Part shown: positions 25,301 to 35,700 of the stretch, piece by piece | Numbering within the stretch: the first letter of the stretch is position 1 | Layout of the letters: every line of letters starts with the position of its first letter | DNA from: Notospermus geniculatus | Lineage: Eukaryota > Nemertea > Pilidiophora > Heteronemertea > Lineidae | Direction of reading: 5' to 3' | DNA length: 64,000 bases | Assembly (NCBI GenBank): GCA_002633025.1 | Contig: NMRB01000396.1 | Coordinates: forward strand, 173,942 to 237,941 | The notes under the pieces: generated by a model | Database searches by the model: none | Seen by the model: only the letters and a program-made list of their open reading frames with translations | What the model was told of the DNA's origin: nothing | Translations under genes and position numbers: made by a program

Positions 25301-26421
25301 TATGTTTTATGCGAAAATGCATTGCATTGCATTTTCCGCGTTCCGCAATCCGCATTCCACGTGTCAGCTAAACATAGCTTTACTCATTAGATTAGAAAAA
25401 AAACTTGATTCTGCACTTGTTCTTGATGTAGAAGTGAGTGCACTAGAGGTAGAAATCAAGTAAAAAAGCACGAAGTATGAACGGACGACATTTTATTCAA
25501 ACTACTTGGCATTAATCAGATTATCCTCCCTTTTCCAGCATGTTACAGACATAATGCATCCCTGTGATTCAGAAACTCGGACTCATCATATTAGTGTTAA
25601 TTCGGCCAAGTGGTTGCCGGGCCCCGGTGAAGGAATCATGTACGGCACCAACAGGGGTGATCTTCACATTTGCAGACCAGGGTGAGCACATCTAGAGGAT
25701 ATTTTCTTGGAAATACAGTGAAAATCTGAAAATCTTTGTTTTGATCAAAATGATTAGTGACTGACTGTGATATCTCAACTAACAAATTGAGAGCCAAGTA
25801 CGAAGTAGTAATGCAAGAGGTGCCCTCTCATTTAAAAAAAAAAAAAATTATCTCAGGAGTGCAAGCGCCCACTTAGGGCATTATAGCTACTCATCAAACA
25901 ATATTGGACGATATTAATGATGTGTAGGAGGAAACCGGAGACCCCGGAGGAAACCTACGATGTCGAGGAGAGATCGCCCTCTCTACCACATAAAGCCACT
26001 TGCACGACCGGGGATCGAACCCGCGACCTCAGTGGTGGCAGGCACCGATGTTTCCATTGCGCCCCCTCTCATTTAGGTCATCCACAGTCTTGGGGGGAGG
26101 GAGGGGCAGGTACCATTTTAATAGTGTGGTAGTCTTGTCATTCAGTAACAAAAGGGAATGCATTCCACCACTTCTAATTGCAGCGAAAAAGGCCCGTACA
26201 CAAGTCGCGGCGAGGACACAGCGAGTGCTGCAACTTCGTCCACTGGTAACTACCATGACATGCCTTCACAGCATCTGAGAAGGAACCTTATGGAGATGCT
26301 TGGGATTAGTGTCCCTCGGACGATCAGCACTGCAACACAGACACCCCCTGGACCACAGAGGTCCATGTCAACTCAGACGTTCGTGCTGGATTCTGATGAT
26401 TCTTCATCCGAGTCTGAATAA
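16309..26421 (+). CDS. AMBRA1: AMBRA1 autophagy/cell-cycle scaffold (N-terminal exons incomplete)
   Basis: Visible exons: 16309-16367 ([12 protein letters not shown]), about 19545-19708 (VVYFWDWN), 19920-20021 ([10 protein letters not shown]), 20116-20246, 20758-22899, 23220-23280, 23549-23751 (SAINRAIAG), 23859-23969 ([11 protein letters not shown]), 24298-24483, 24886-25040 ([11 protein letters not shown]), 25539-25681 ([11 protein letters not shown]), 26184-26421 (TAA). Phases agree from 19708 to the stop. Family knowledge: AMBRA1 is a DDB1-CUL4 substrate receptor and Beclin-1 partner acting in autophagy and cyclin D degradation. Its propeller is split, with N- and C-terminal WD segments around a long disordered middle, as here. 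The 714-codon middle exon is Ser/Thr-rich with a basic PPRKRMKF patch. The last exon has two TQT motifs. The first coding exon and the exons for WD blades 1-2 are not found between 16368 and 19544. The start of the 19545 exon is uncertain. Confidence 0.9.
16634..18112. repeat. Dispersed TGTCCCGTCCGTAAC array with internal ~220 bp tandem repeats
   Basis: The word (or its complement or a one-base variant) occurs near 16635, 16800, 16974, 16998, 17718, 17732, 17932 and 18098, in both orientations. At 16974-17013 two copies form a palindrome. Between them are three diverging direct repeats starting near 17040, 17262 and 17470 (TCACAGCCAGTT, AATAAAAC, GGGTTAGGGGCG). It lies wholly in an AMBRA1 intron. 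Confidence 0.75.
18781..18978. mobile_element. Hairpin MITE with 74 bp arms
   Basis: 18781-18854 and 18905-18978 read as reverse complements across 74 bases with no mismatch that I can see, around a 50-base loop. The outer bases are TAAGGCTCCAGTTCC. It lies in an AMBRA1 intron. Confidence 0.85.
19302..19462. mobile_element. MITE with 19 bp terminal inverted repeats
   Basis: The ends GGTGTAACGTTTTTCAGTG and CACTGAAAAACGTTACACC are perfect inverted repeats. Related ends (AAAAACGTTACACCGG) occur near 54520 and 63990. Confidence 0.8.
25065..25211. mobile_element. Hairpin element in an AMBRA1 intron
   Basis: Arms of about 58 bases (for example AAGATTATCTTGAACTCAGG and its complement) pair almost perfectly around a loop of about 30 bases. 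The outer bases are GGGCC. Confidence 0.85.
25241..25380. mobile_element. MITE with imperfect ~31 bp inverted ends
   Basis: AAGCTGCGTTTACCAG / GAATGCGG on the left pairs with CCGCATTC / GCTAAACATAGCTT on the right. The centre carries GCATTGCATTGCATTT. It sits 29 bases from the preceding hairpin element. Confidence 0.65.
25855..26068 (-). mobile_element. tRNA-derived SINE, minus strand
   Basis: On the minus strand a B box GGGTTCGATCCCCGG (complement of about 26009-26023) is followed by GTGGTAGAGAGGGCG and a tail containing CTCCGGGGTCTCCGG. It lies in the last AMBRA1 intron. Confidence 0.65.
26335..26379 (+). other. Two TQT dynein light chain-type motifs in AMBRA1
   Basis: ACA-CAG-ACA at 26335-26343 and ACT-CAG-ACG at 26371-26379 encode two TQT tripeptides whose first residues are 12 positions apart. 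Human AMBRA1 has two TQT motifs, known to bind dynein light chain, with the same spacing as I recall it. Confidence 0.75.
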
Positions 26422-27087
26422 TTTGTGATGATACTGATCAGATTCTAAAGTCAAACTTATCATAAATTATCATTGTTAAAATGTATCCTGAATTATGATT
26501 CAATTAATCAACTAAAAAATAACCTATTGTACTAAATTAGACCAGCTGCCTCTCTTTTTCATTCCTGGCTTATCATACCTTATTTGTAATTGGTGGGTCT
26601 GAAAGATATACTGCAGTACTCTTTACCTGACTAGGTGGGCCAATTATGTTTCGTTCCTTGTACAGGTACATGTATGATGGTTAAATATTGCAAAAGTTTC
26701 AAACTCACTTTAACTGGCACCGATTTAAAAATAACCTGTTGAAAGAAGCAAATGCTGGAAAGTTAGTGAATTGGCCTGGTCTGAGATTGCAGGTTTGACA
26801 GTTTTAAGCATGCTCCCATATTTGGATATGTTGACCTATTTGCTGCTATTTCTTTGAGAGTCGCCCTCAGAAAGAAATCTGGTTTGCCCCTTGCTGTGAA
26901 TTGGCATGAAAACTTGACTGCCTCATGCCATCCAGACTACAGCTGTCTGGATGAGGAAAAAAGAGTTCTGACAGAAGTGTCAGTCCCATAAACATAGATT
27001 TTACATTTGCATTGGGAATCTTGATTCTGTTTGGAGAGGGTGACTTCTGGAGTAGGGATCAGCCACTCCATATTATGCAAGAAAGTG

Positions 27088-27389
27088 CAGGGGCGTAGGC
27101 TGGGGGGGGGGGGTGCACGTGCACGTCCCCACATCAGTAAGACAGTTCCGCTCTGGGCAAGCTGAACAAGTTATCAACCTTGTAATCATGTTAATTTTGG
27201 CTAAGAATACCACTGAAATCCCGTCTCAGAGCATCTAGATTCCAAAATTTTCTGGGGGGAGACACCTCCGGTCCGGAGCACACCTTTGTTACTCTTCAGC
27301 ATACTGTGAAATTTTGTGCCTACGCTGCAGGAGAGTTCCGCTTTCACAAAAATGTGCACCTCCCCAGGCTCAGACCAGCCTACGCTCTT
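27088..27389. mobile_element. GGGGCGTAGGCTGG-ended repeat
   Basis: The left end CAGGGGCGTAGGCTGG and the right end CCAGCCTACGCTCTTG are inverted repeats. The interior has a G-run and two GTGCAC palindromes. Confidence 0.65.
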
Positions 27390-27679
27390 GAAGTGTTATT
27401 GGTACCTTCCGAATATCCGGTTGATATGTTGAAAATGTTTGTGAAAATGACAGGCAGTATATGTATCATGTGAACCCTCTTTTGGAGGCTAAATTTGTGT
27501 GTCCAGACTTTACGAGATTTAAAAGTACGTATACCGTATATAAAAATGTTTGTCTCTGTTTCATAGGTTAATGGAAATGTTCAGGCAAAGCCTTTCAAAA
27601 TGTCTGGTGAATTAGATACAAGTATTAGTCAGTAATTAAAATAATCTGGACCTTTTATCGTGGCTTACAGTGAGTGTGA

Positions 27680-27685
27680 AATAAA
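27680..27685 (+). terminator. Candidate poly(A) signal for AMBRA1
   Basis: AATAAA about 1.26 kb after the stop codon. The distance implies a long 3' UTR that would include the repeat at 27088-27389, so this is tentative. Confidence 0.3.
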
Positions 27686-27893
27686 ATTGTTGAGACATCC
27701 ATAAAGGTCAGTGGTTATTTATTTATGGTAGTTTTGAACCTAGCAAGTTATGGGGCATGAAATAGTAACAGGTTTCTAAGGTGAAAGACATAGCTTCCTA
27801 CTGGACTCGGACCCTCATAAGGCATCCATCGCCAGCAAGTTATGGAATAGTTTAACATTACATGAAGGTTAACGCCTTTCTGTAGGCTTGTTA

Positions 27894-28044
27894 AGGCCTG
27901 AACCCACTGACGCGTTTTCGCGCAGCGGGAAAACGCAGCGGCAGAAAATGCTTTGTTAAAAGGCAGCGGACCGAGAATATAACAAAGAATTTGTCGCGCG
28001 GTGATGAAACCGCGGCGGCAAAACGCGACAGTGGGTTCAGGCCT
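27894..28044. mobile_element. MITE, AGGCCTGAACCCACTG family, TTA target duplication
   Basis: The ends AGGCCTGAACCCACTG and CAGTGGGTTCAGGCCT are perfect inverted repeats, flanked on both sides by TTA. The interior is CGCG-rich. One-ended relatives occur at about 34223 (AGGCCTGAACCCACTG) and 37687. Confidence 0.85.
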
Positions 28045-28839
28045 TTAGAGTGGCACCAGGAAACAATAGTGTCAATCACCTGTGATGTTGTGAGTTTGTT
28101 TCATGTTTCCGCGGTTCATCTTCCAAGTCTTGAATTCGAAGGCCTTGTGTCTTTAATAGTTTTGCCCCCCCCCACACACACACAAGCCAAAGAAGCTAGC
28201 TACGCCCCTGCTCACTATAGGATTATGTAGAATGGATTCCCATTCAGTTCCATGTTCTAATTGAGTTGGTTACAAAAATGTGCAAAATTCACGGTTGGGA
28301 GAGACATACAAAGGCCAAGATAATTTGCTTTGTTGGGGCCCACGGACCCAGGGTTTCCCATGCTTTTGAATCCATTTGCCATCATAGTAAGATACGGACT
28401 AAGCAGTTGGTTTAGAAGTAATTGGGAGAGAAAATGTCTATATATGGGATAAAGGGTTAAGGCAATCTCGTGTTGATTAACTGCAACTGCAAGTTCCATA
28501 AACAAACTTGAATATGAATTAAATTTACATTGGCTATGAATGAAAGTAACGTGATACAGGCTGATGATAATGAGAAACGGCAGTTGAGGAAAAAGAGAAA
28601 TATTAGGCTCAATCGGTGTCATTTTTGCTAATTACTGCATGCTCTCAAAAAGTGGTAAAGTTGGCTACAAAGTTTGTTTCCCACGGATATCTTGCGTGGG
28701 GGTGGGCCTACCGGAGTTGAGATACCGGTACCACTGTTCTTCACAGCCGAGAGAGGCTCCTCGGGCCTCCAATGAGTTCCGGTTGCTCTTGAAAAGAGGA
28801 ACGCTGCTCGAGTCAAGGCCGCGCAAATACAGACCAGCG

Positions 28840-31729
28840 ATGCCAAGAAACGCGTGTCTTGGCTTTTTGCTCATCGTCGGTTATCTTGTTGATTTTCATC
28901 AATGTTTTCCGAAGGAATACTCCGTCGGCGACATGATTGTCGGTAAGTTGTCTTATCTTTTCATACTGTGAGAAAACGAGTGACAGGCGCGGCTTGACCA
29001 CGCCCCATTATTTTCGGAGACGGATAGATTTTCACTCGCCCACGTTTTGAGATTTCGTAACCCGTCATAGTGACAGGCGCGGCTTGACCACGCCCCATTA
29101 TTTTCGGAGACGGATGGATTTCCACTCGCCCACGTTTTGAGATTTCGTAATCCGTCATTTTAATCTACTAACAGGAACTTAAGGTTGGGGGCTACCTATA
29201 GCTGAGTTCATTCCCTAGTGGCAATCCACGGAACTGGCCTTTGTGCGACCAGTCATTCACATTCAGATTAAATCCGCTCACCCTGGTATACTGTTTTCGA
29301 AAACCAATCTTCAGTGTACGTGCCGACCCTAAATCTTTTGTGTCCACTGCGGGTATTGTTCAGCTCTGTCACTGGTGCTTTGGTCACAAGTGGCCGAACA
29401 GAGTTTACTCAAATGGCGCGAATTATGCAAATCTACATAACAAAGAAGTAACTGGCGAGTGGTATGGAATTTTTCAAATTTGCAAAACAAGTTTTCTCAT
29501 TTGTGGACGCATATATTTGAAAAATTTCTTTTGGATGTTATTGCCATATGTGCATTCTAGGGCAACACGATCGCCTTTTTTGAATAGTTGGTCGGGAATA
29601 TGAAATATTTCAAAAACTGTAAATAGAGCCCTTTTTTGGCATTAATTAGTTTATACCAATTAAACGGAAAGTNNNNNNNNNNNNNNNNNNNNNNNNNNNN
29701 NNNNNNNNNNNNNNNNNNNNNNNNNNNNNNNNNNNNNNNNNNNNNNNNNNNNNNNNNNNNNNNNNNNNNNNNNNNNNNNNNNNNNNNNNNNNNNNNNNNN
29801 NNNNNNNNNNNNNNNNNNNNNNNNNNNNNNNNNNNNNNNNNNNNNNNNNNNNNNNNNNNNNNNNNNNNNNNNNNNNNNNNNNNNNNNNNNNNNNNNNNNN
29901 NNNNNNNNNNNNNNNNNNNNNNNNNNNNNNNNNNNNNNNNNNNNNNNNNNNNNNNNNNNNNNNNNNNNNNNNNNNNNNNNNNNNNNNNNNNNNNNNNNNN
30001 NNNNNNNNNNNNNNNNNNNNNNNNNNNNNNNNNNNNNNNNNNNNNNNNNNNNNNNNNNNNNNNNNNNNNNNNNNNNNNNNNNNNNNNNNNNNNNNNNNNN
30101 NNNNNNNNNNNNNNNNNNNNNNNNNNNNNNNNNNNNNNNNNNNNNNNNNNNNNNNNNNNNNNNNNNNNNNNNNNNNNNNNNNNNNNNNNNNNNNNNNNNN
30201 NNNNNNNNNNNNNNNNNNNNNNNNNNNNNNNNNNNNNNNNNNNNNNNNNNNNNNNNNNNNNNNNNNNNNNNNNNNNNNNNNNNNNNNNNNNNNNNNNNNN
30301 NNNNNNNNNNNNNNNNNNNNNNNNNNNNNNNNNNNNNNNNNNNNNNNNNNNNNNNNNNNNNNNNNNNNNNNNNNNNNNNNNNNNNNNNNNNNNNNNNNNN
30401 NNNNNNNNNNNNNNNNNNNNNNNNNNNNNNNNNNNNNNNNNNNNNNNNNNNNNNNNNNNNNNNNNNNNNNNNNNNNNNNNNATTGGCAAGTCAAAGATAA
30501 CGTCCGGATCAGTCGAAAGTTACGCCACAGATCCGAACTCCCACTTTTCGAAAGCCCTCTCGCTGTATGGCCTATTATTTATTCACGGCTATTTTTCAGG
30601 TTTCCAATAGGTATCTCCACATATCAGAAGGTCCCCTTTTCGAGTTCGAGATTCTGCGAGATCCAGGCTGTAACTGGCGGAGGTATAACTGCCCAGGCGT
30701 CAGGGCCAAACATCTTCGGTTGACGCTCTCCAATCCTCGATACAGCCGTCTTGTCCCGGAGGTCTTCGGCGCGGAGATTGACGCTTGTTTTGTGACAAAA
30801 GGTATACAAACGTATTTGTGCGGTTCCTTGCCTGTTGATGATGCGAAGCGTCCGTGCCTCGTATTTTTGGCCCCATTGTCTAGATCAGTCTTGCCCGTGT
30901 CTTCGTTAATAATAATAATAATAATAATAACAATTTAATTATATTAAAGTCCTAAAACAATGATTTACATTTTCTAAGCACTGTACAATAACACGAATGA
31001 TAAGATACATTTGTAAGACTCAGAAAAGGCAAGTAAAAAATGAAAATAGAAAATGAAAATAAAACAATGTGCAGGGTAATGAAAGATACATGTAAAAAGG
31101 CAACATAAGAGCAGTCAATTGTGGAAGTGCCGTTTAAAAAGTACTGTTTTCATCCTGCCCGAGTCAACGTGTCATGTCGCGTCTACTTTGGTCGACGTGT
31201 GCCCTAGCTCCCTCTCTCTGCAAGAACTACATTGAGACCGACATTTTGTACCACTGAATCCTTCTTTTTAACCTATTTTTTAGTTTGGACCTTGTTTCAT
31301 CCAGAGTTCATTTGGGTAGTTTTCCTCCGCCTGTCAAAGATGCGTGGCGCAAATTGAGGTCCGCATCGCCGGACAGACCTTGTCGGACTTATGTAAAATC
31401 ATCTCATCCCGCGATATTCCAGCAAGGTAATCATAACTGCTTCTGTTGCAGATGGTCATCCTCCGAAAGAATGTCTCCAAGACAGCCGCGGATACTTTTA
31501 CGTCGGCACCAGAAACTACACCCGGGGACACAAGCCGTGTAAGCTTTGGAAAGACATCGATTACATGTACGGTTTTAAATTCTACAGGTATTTTCCAGTG
31601 GAATTTCCTGACGGGTCTGATGTGAGAGCAAAAAACTACTGCCGGACCCGAGGAGCTGAGAAAAAGCCCGGATGTCACACCAGCAATGACTTCAGAGATT
31701 GGGACCAATGTGACATTCCACTCTGTTAG
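28840..31729 (+). CDS. Secreted kringle-domain protein (exon lost in gap)
   Basis: Exons: 28840-28942 (start ATG, ends phase 1), 30600-30801 (begins phase 0, ends phase 1), 31452-31729 (TAG). The first exon encodes a hydrophobic signal-like N-terminus, MPRNACLGFLLIVGYLV. The last encodes a kringle with six cysteines in family order: ECLQ, KPCKLW, NYCR, GCH, QCDI and a terminal PLC, plus GYFYVG, the W after the second cysteine, and RDWDQC. Kringles are disulfide-bonded protein-interaction modules of extracellular proteins. The usual PWCYT is PGCHT here and I see no clear DxD lysine-binding pair. The middle exon (FEFEILRDPGCNWRRYNC) matches no domain I know. The phase mismatch between exons 1 and 2 requires at least one more exon, most simply inside the gap 29673-30481. 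Confidence 0.75.
28979..29156. repeat. Two tandem ~89 bp repeats
   Basis: GTGACAGGCGCGGCTTGACC through CGTAA(C/T)CCGTCAT appears twice in direct orientation, differing at a few positions. It lies in the first intron of the kringle gene. Confidence 0.85.
29673..30481. other. Assembly gap of 809 N
   Basis: A run of N inside the kringle-gene intron. It probably hides an exon (see the phase argument for that gene). Confidence 0.99.
30906..30930. repeat. (TAA)n microsatellite
   Basis: Eight TAA units, in the kringle-gene intron. Confidence 0.9.
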
Positions 31730-31756
31730 CTTGGAAGTGGGGGCTTCTTCACAAGT

Positions 31757-31975
31757 AGGCCAATGAATCAACGTATCCTGTTGGACAAATCTGATGATAT
31801 TGTGACTGCTGACCAGACCTGTACACTTCGGGTCAACCCTAGGCCTAGGTCTTTGCTGTACATGTACATTTATGATCCAATGTTTCATCCAGTTGTCTAC
31901 ATGTATTTCGTGTGATAATGATACAAAAGTCATGTATTAGGACTCTTGATTATGCACTGAGAGACACACACTACA
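31757..31975. repeat. Upstream end of the SLC15 tandem duplication, copy 1
   Basis: From AATGAATCAACGTATCC on, this DNA matches 38214-38408 (same order, scattered substitutions and small indels). It begins about 28 bases after the kringle-gene stop codon. Confidence 0.8.
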
Positions 31976-32213
31976 GAGTTCAAGAGATCACACGTTAACG
32001 CTATTTCTTGCCTATTTCATGTACAAAAAATATTGTTAACAGGTTAACGTATTGTGATCTCTTAAACTCCCTATTTTCTACATAATCCCGCTAAATGAAT
32101 TTCTGTATCTCTTTGACATTTTCGCCAGATTGAATACAGGCAAGAAATAGTGTTAACGTAAACGTTATCGTAAGCGTGTGGTCTTTGAAACTCTGTTATG
32201 TCTATACGCATGG

Positions 32214-32384
32214 CAGGGGCGGATCCACGATTTCAGAAAAGAGTGGGCGCTCTATGCTAGAAACATGTAATCTGCGGTGAATTTCAATGATTTGCTCCAA
32301 ATTTCAGAATTTCACGGTCAATTTTACAGATCTGTTGGCCGAAAGGGGGCGCCGCGCCGGGTGTGCCCCCCGGATCCGCGCCTG
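32214..32384. mobile_element. MITE, GCGGATCC family, copy 2 (inverted)
   Basis: The ends are CAGGGGCGGATCCACG and CCCCGGATCCGCGCCTG. The interior matches the complement of 11272-11422. It is absent from the second transporter copy's upstream region. Confidence 0.75.
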
Positions 32385-32681
32385 CATATGTAGATATAGT
32401 GGAGTATAAACACGGTTTAAGAAGAACGAACGTGCTCGTTCTTTCAGGCGTGTGCTGACGTCACGTGAAGATCTTGCGTTGTTTTTTAAGTATGTAGTTG
32501 GGAATTTTAGGATGTTTCCTCTTCAAATATCACACGTTTTCTTATTTGCATCAGGAAGTACATGAGACTGAATGGAAATAATGGCAAAAATCGAGGCATG
32601 CACCATGTCAAATGACCACGACACGGGGAATATGTCAACAGCCGTGTGGGTGTGTCTTGTCTTCCGTATATCGACAGACTC

Positions 32682-32689
32682 TATATAAA
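32682..32689 (+). promoter_or_regulatory. TATA box of SLC15 copy 1
   Basis: TATATAAA lies 89 bases before the ATG, leaving room for a start site near 32710-32720 and a 5' UTR of about 60 bases. The corresponding region is missing upstream of copy 2. Confidence 0.6.
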
Positions 32690-32777
32690 CCCGGCCTAGC
32701 CGACACCCGTACCGGTATCATCCACTCTTATCGCCGTTCACGCTCAGAGCACGTCGAGTCGAGTAAATCTCCCAACC

Positions 32778-35700
32778 ATGTTTCGCGACAATGCATTCAT
32801 ATCAAGGAGGATGCAGTCCCTAGTTTTCGGATTCTGGTGCATCCTCGTCGCTGACATCCTCGAACGGATCGCTTTCTTCACCTGGCTTGGAGGAATCATC
32901 CTCCTCCTCAACGGGCAGCCTCTACAGTGGACAGAAATCAACGCCTTATACCTCGCCTTCTTCTTCATCGGGATATCGAACTGTTCGGCTTTCTTCGGGA
33001 GCTTGTTAGCCGATCTTTTCCTTGGTAATTTCAAGACGATAAGTCTCGGGTACATGATTTACATCAGCGGGTATGGTTTCTGGCTGTATCTTGTTACAAA
33101 TCTGACACAACTGAGCACGGCTGAACTCCCAGGCGTCTGCTCAACACACGAATTTTCATCACCGAATTCAAGTATAGGCCTACTGTCGTTTTCTGCAAGA
33201 TATTCGAATTCAAATTCATCTGATTTTGTCAGGCCTGTGGGCAATTCAAGTGTCATCAATGAGACAATGATAGCGAAAACTGACCGGATCTGGATGCACT
33301 GGGAAAAATGCAGCTGGCCGATTGTGTTCATAGCTTGCGTCATCGCGCTCGGTTCCGGAATCGTCCGAGCGAACTCGGCAAGGTTCGGAGCGGAAAAACA
33401 GAATGAGTTTAACATCACCAGGGAAAAAATACTGGCGGAGGGGCTTTTTCCAGATGGCCAAAAGGTAAGTTGGTCCGAGGCATTATCAGCCTTATTATAT
33501 TAAGTCAAATGCACGTGTTAGTGTAGAAGGAGAGAATATCTCCCTGGAAAAGGAGCATGATATGACGTCATTTTTGGCAGGAACCCCTCCATGGGAAACG
33601 ACTGTGCCAGGAAAGAGCGATTGCTCGATTTTTTGTTAGTCTATCGTATTTCGAGCGCTTTATTTCTGTCAGCTTTCATTTTGCCTACAGTCCATTCCTT
33701 TTTCCAATTTGGAAAATGAAGATACTATGTCTTGTGCTAGACCAATGACACCTACATGGTGCCTAGCCTATTTTAATTGTGGCCCCGAGAGTCCCACACC
33801 CAGAGTAAAACTCATCCCGTCTCTCATTCCAGCGCCAATCCAGTCAAGAATCGTACAACGTCCGTAATTTCTTCAGTTGGCTGTCGTGGCTCTCCAACAG
33901 TGGCAGCCTCCTGGCCATTGGTGGTCTCACCTTCATCCAATTCCACGTCGATTACATGCATCTCAGCTTCGTCATCTCCTCATCTTGTCTCCTTGGGGCC
34001 TTCCTGATATTTCTGATTGGTGGGTCTCTTCAATCAATCAAGCGACCAATCAGAATGATCTGACTGGTTGATTCGTACACCTGCATTGCTTTCATTGGTC
34101 AATTGCCATTATTATGCTAATCAGTACAAGAACCGGGAAACAGGGCTCGCCAATCATGCCCAAGCATTCGTGAATAGATTGATATTGCCACGGTGCGGCC
34201 TCAGAATTTGTTGTAGCCTAAAGGCCTGAACCCACTGTCGCGCTTTCACGCGGGGCCGCGATTTCGCGCTGGCCTGTCATTTTCACAGGCAAAAGATAAT
34301 AACAAAAGATTTATTCCATTGGAAAAAGTACAATGTAGCATCATGTAGCATTATGTCTATGGCCTGTGAAATCGCCGCGTTTTGTCGTTCTCCGCCACAA
34401 AAATCGTGTCAATGGGTACAAAGCCAAAAAATCACCTGTCGGTCGCTACATCATAAGGTGGTGTCATCGGCATAAGTCCTATTTGAGGCATAAATTTAAA
34501 ACCAACGCCAAGTTAGTTATCTGTTTGACCACCAACCAAGCGGTAGAAGTTCCGTGTATGACTTTGCTTTTCTTCTCTAGGTCGTCTCTGGTACATAGGC
34601 ATACCTTCCAAGAGAGTCTCAAGAAAGGCCCTACTGGCTTCCTTAAAATCCGCCTTAGCTGCTCTGCGGTGCTGCCGCGGGACAAGACCAGATTACGACA
34701 CAATCGAAAATGAGTAAGCTCTCCAAATATTCGTATCAGGGAGGATCTACAAGCGCGAATAGACGTATTATCATGATATAATTTAGAAATTCTTATTTTT
34801 TTTAAATAAGGGAGTTTCGGGGAAGGCGACAAAATAGCTCAAAAGCTATTCTTTCGCCGTCCTTGCATCTCCCAGAAACACAAGTCACACTGAAAAACTT
34901 TGCAATGACTATCATGTTATAGGCATTTTGCCCAACGTTCCTTAGGCAATGCCTTTGGCAAATCACCCAATGTAAAGATTGGACAAAATGCACAAAATAC
35001 CCAGTAAGGCATTGCCTTAGGAACTTACATGTAAGGCATGCCTAACCCAATTAGTGCAGCTTGCCTATGCAAAGGCTTTCAGTGCATCATTACCGTTTGG
35101 AATGCGTAACTATGAACTTACTGGTGTTTTTCTTAATTTTGTCACCAGGGGGCCAAAATAAAAAAGCTATTAACTTGCTTTCACTCCTGAATGAATGGAT
35201 CGTCACCAAATTATTAGAATATTGATGTACCCAAAAGTCTTTGAATTCTTTAGTTTCAGCGGTCCAGACAGTGATCATGATGGCAACCAGTTTAGCAGAA
35301 GCGATGGTAAACGCTTTTGGTTTATGTGCGTCATCAGCCTTGTTTTGGTGCCGTATTGGCTCATTTATCACCAGGTATGTACGATTGTCTCCCCCACGCA
35401 AAGACACGTATGTCGTGTCAATGAGAACATTCATTGCTATACTACACAAATGGGGACAGGCATGAAGTCACGTTTACTGTACATGACTGTGTGTCCCCAG
35501 AATACGACTGCGGCCGTCGCAAATCTACTAACCGTGGACATTACGTATGATTCTTTTCAACATGTGTCCCTCCCAAGACAAAATGATTTTCGTCTTTTGT
35601 GATCGTTACGTAATACCTATGAGGTAATACGGATCATACCTCCTCCAGATTATAATACTTCTTCAAAAAATACAAACAAAACGCTTTCCCAGGAGGACAT

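Larger units (their letters stand above)
26422..28839. other. AMBRA1 3' flank and intergenic DNA
   Basis: Apart from the elements at 27088-27389 and 27894-28044 and an AC-rich tract at about 28165-28185, I see no gene. Confidence 0.4.

Noticed and set aside
25917-26132. 71-codon plus-strand open frame with [10 protein letters not shown]
   Set aside because: This is the translated antisense SINE B-box region, a common artefact.
29557-30610. Long open frames of about 300 codons on both strands
   Set aside because: They consist almost entirely of N from the assembly gap.
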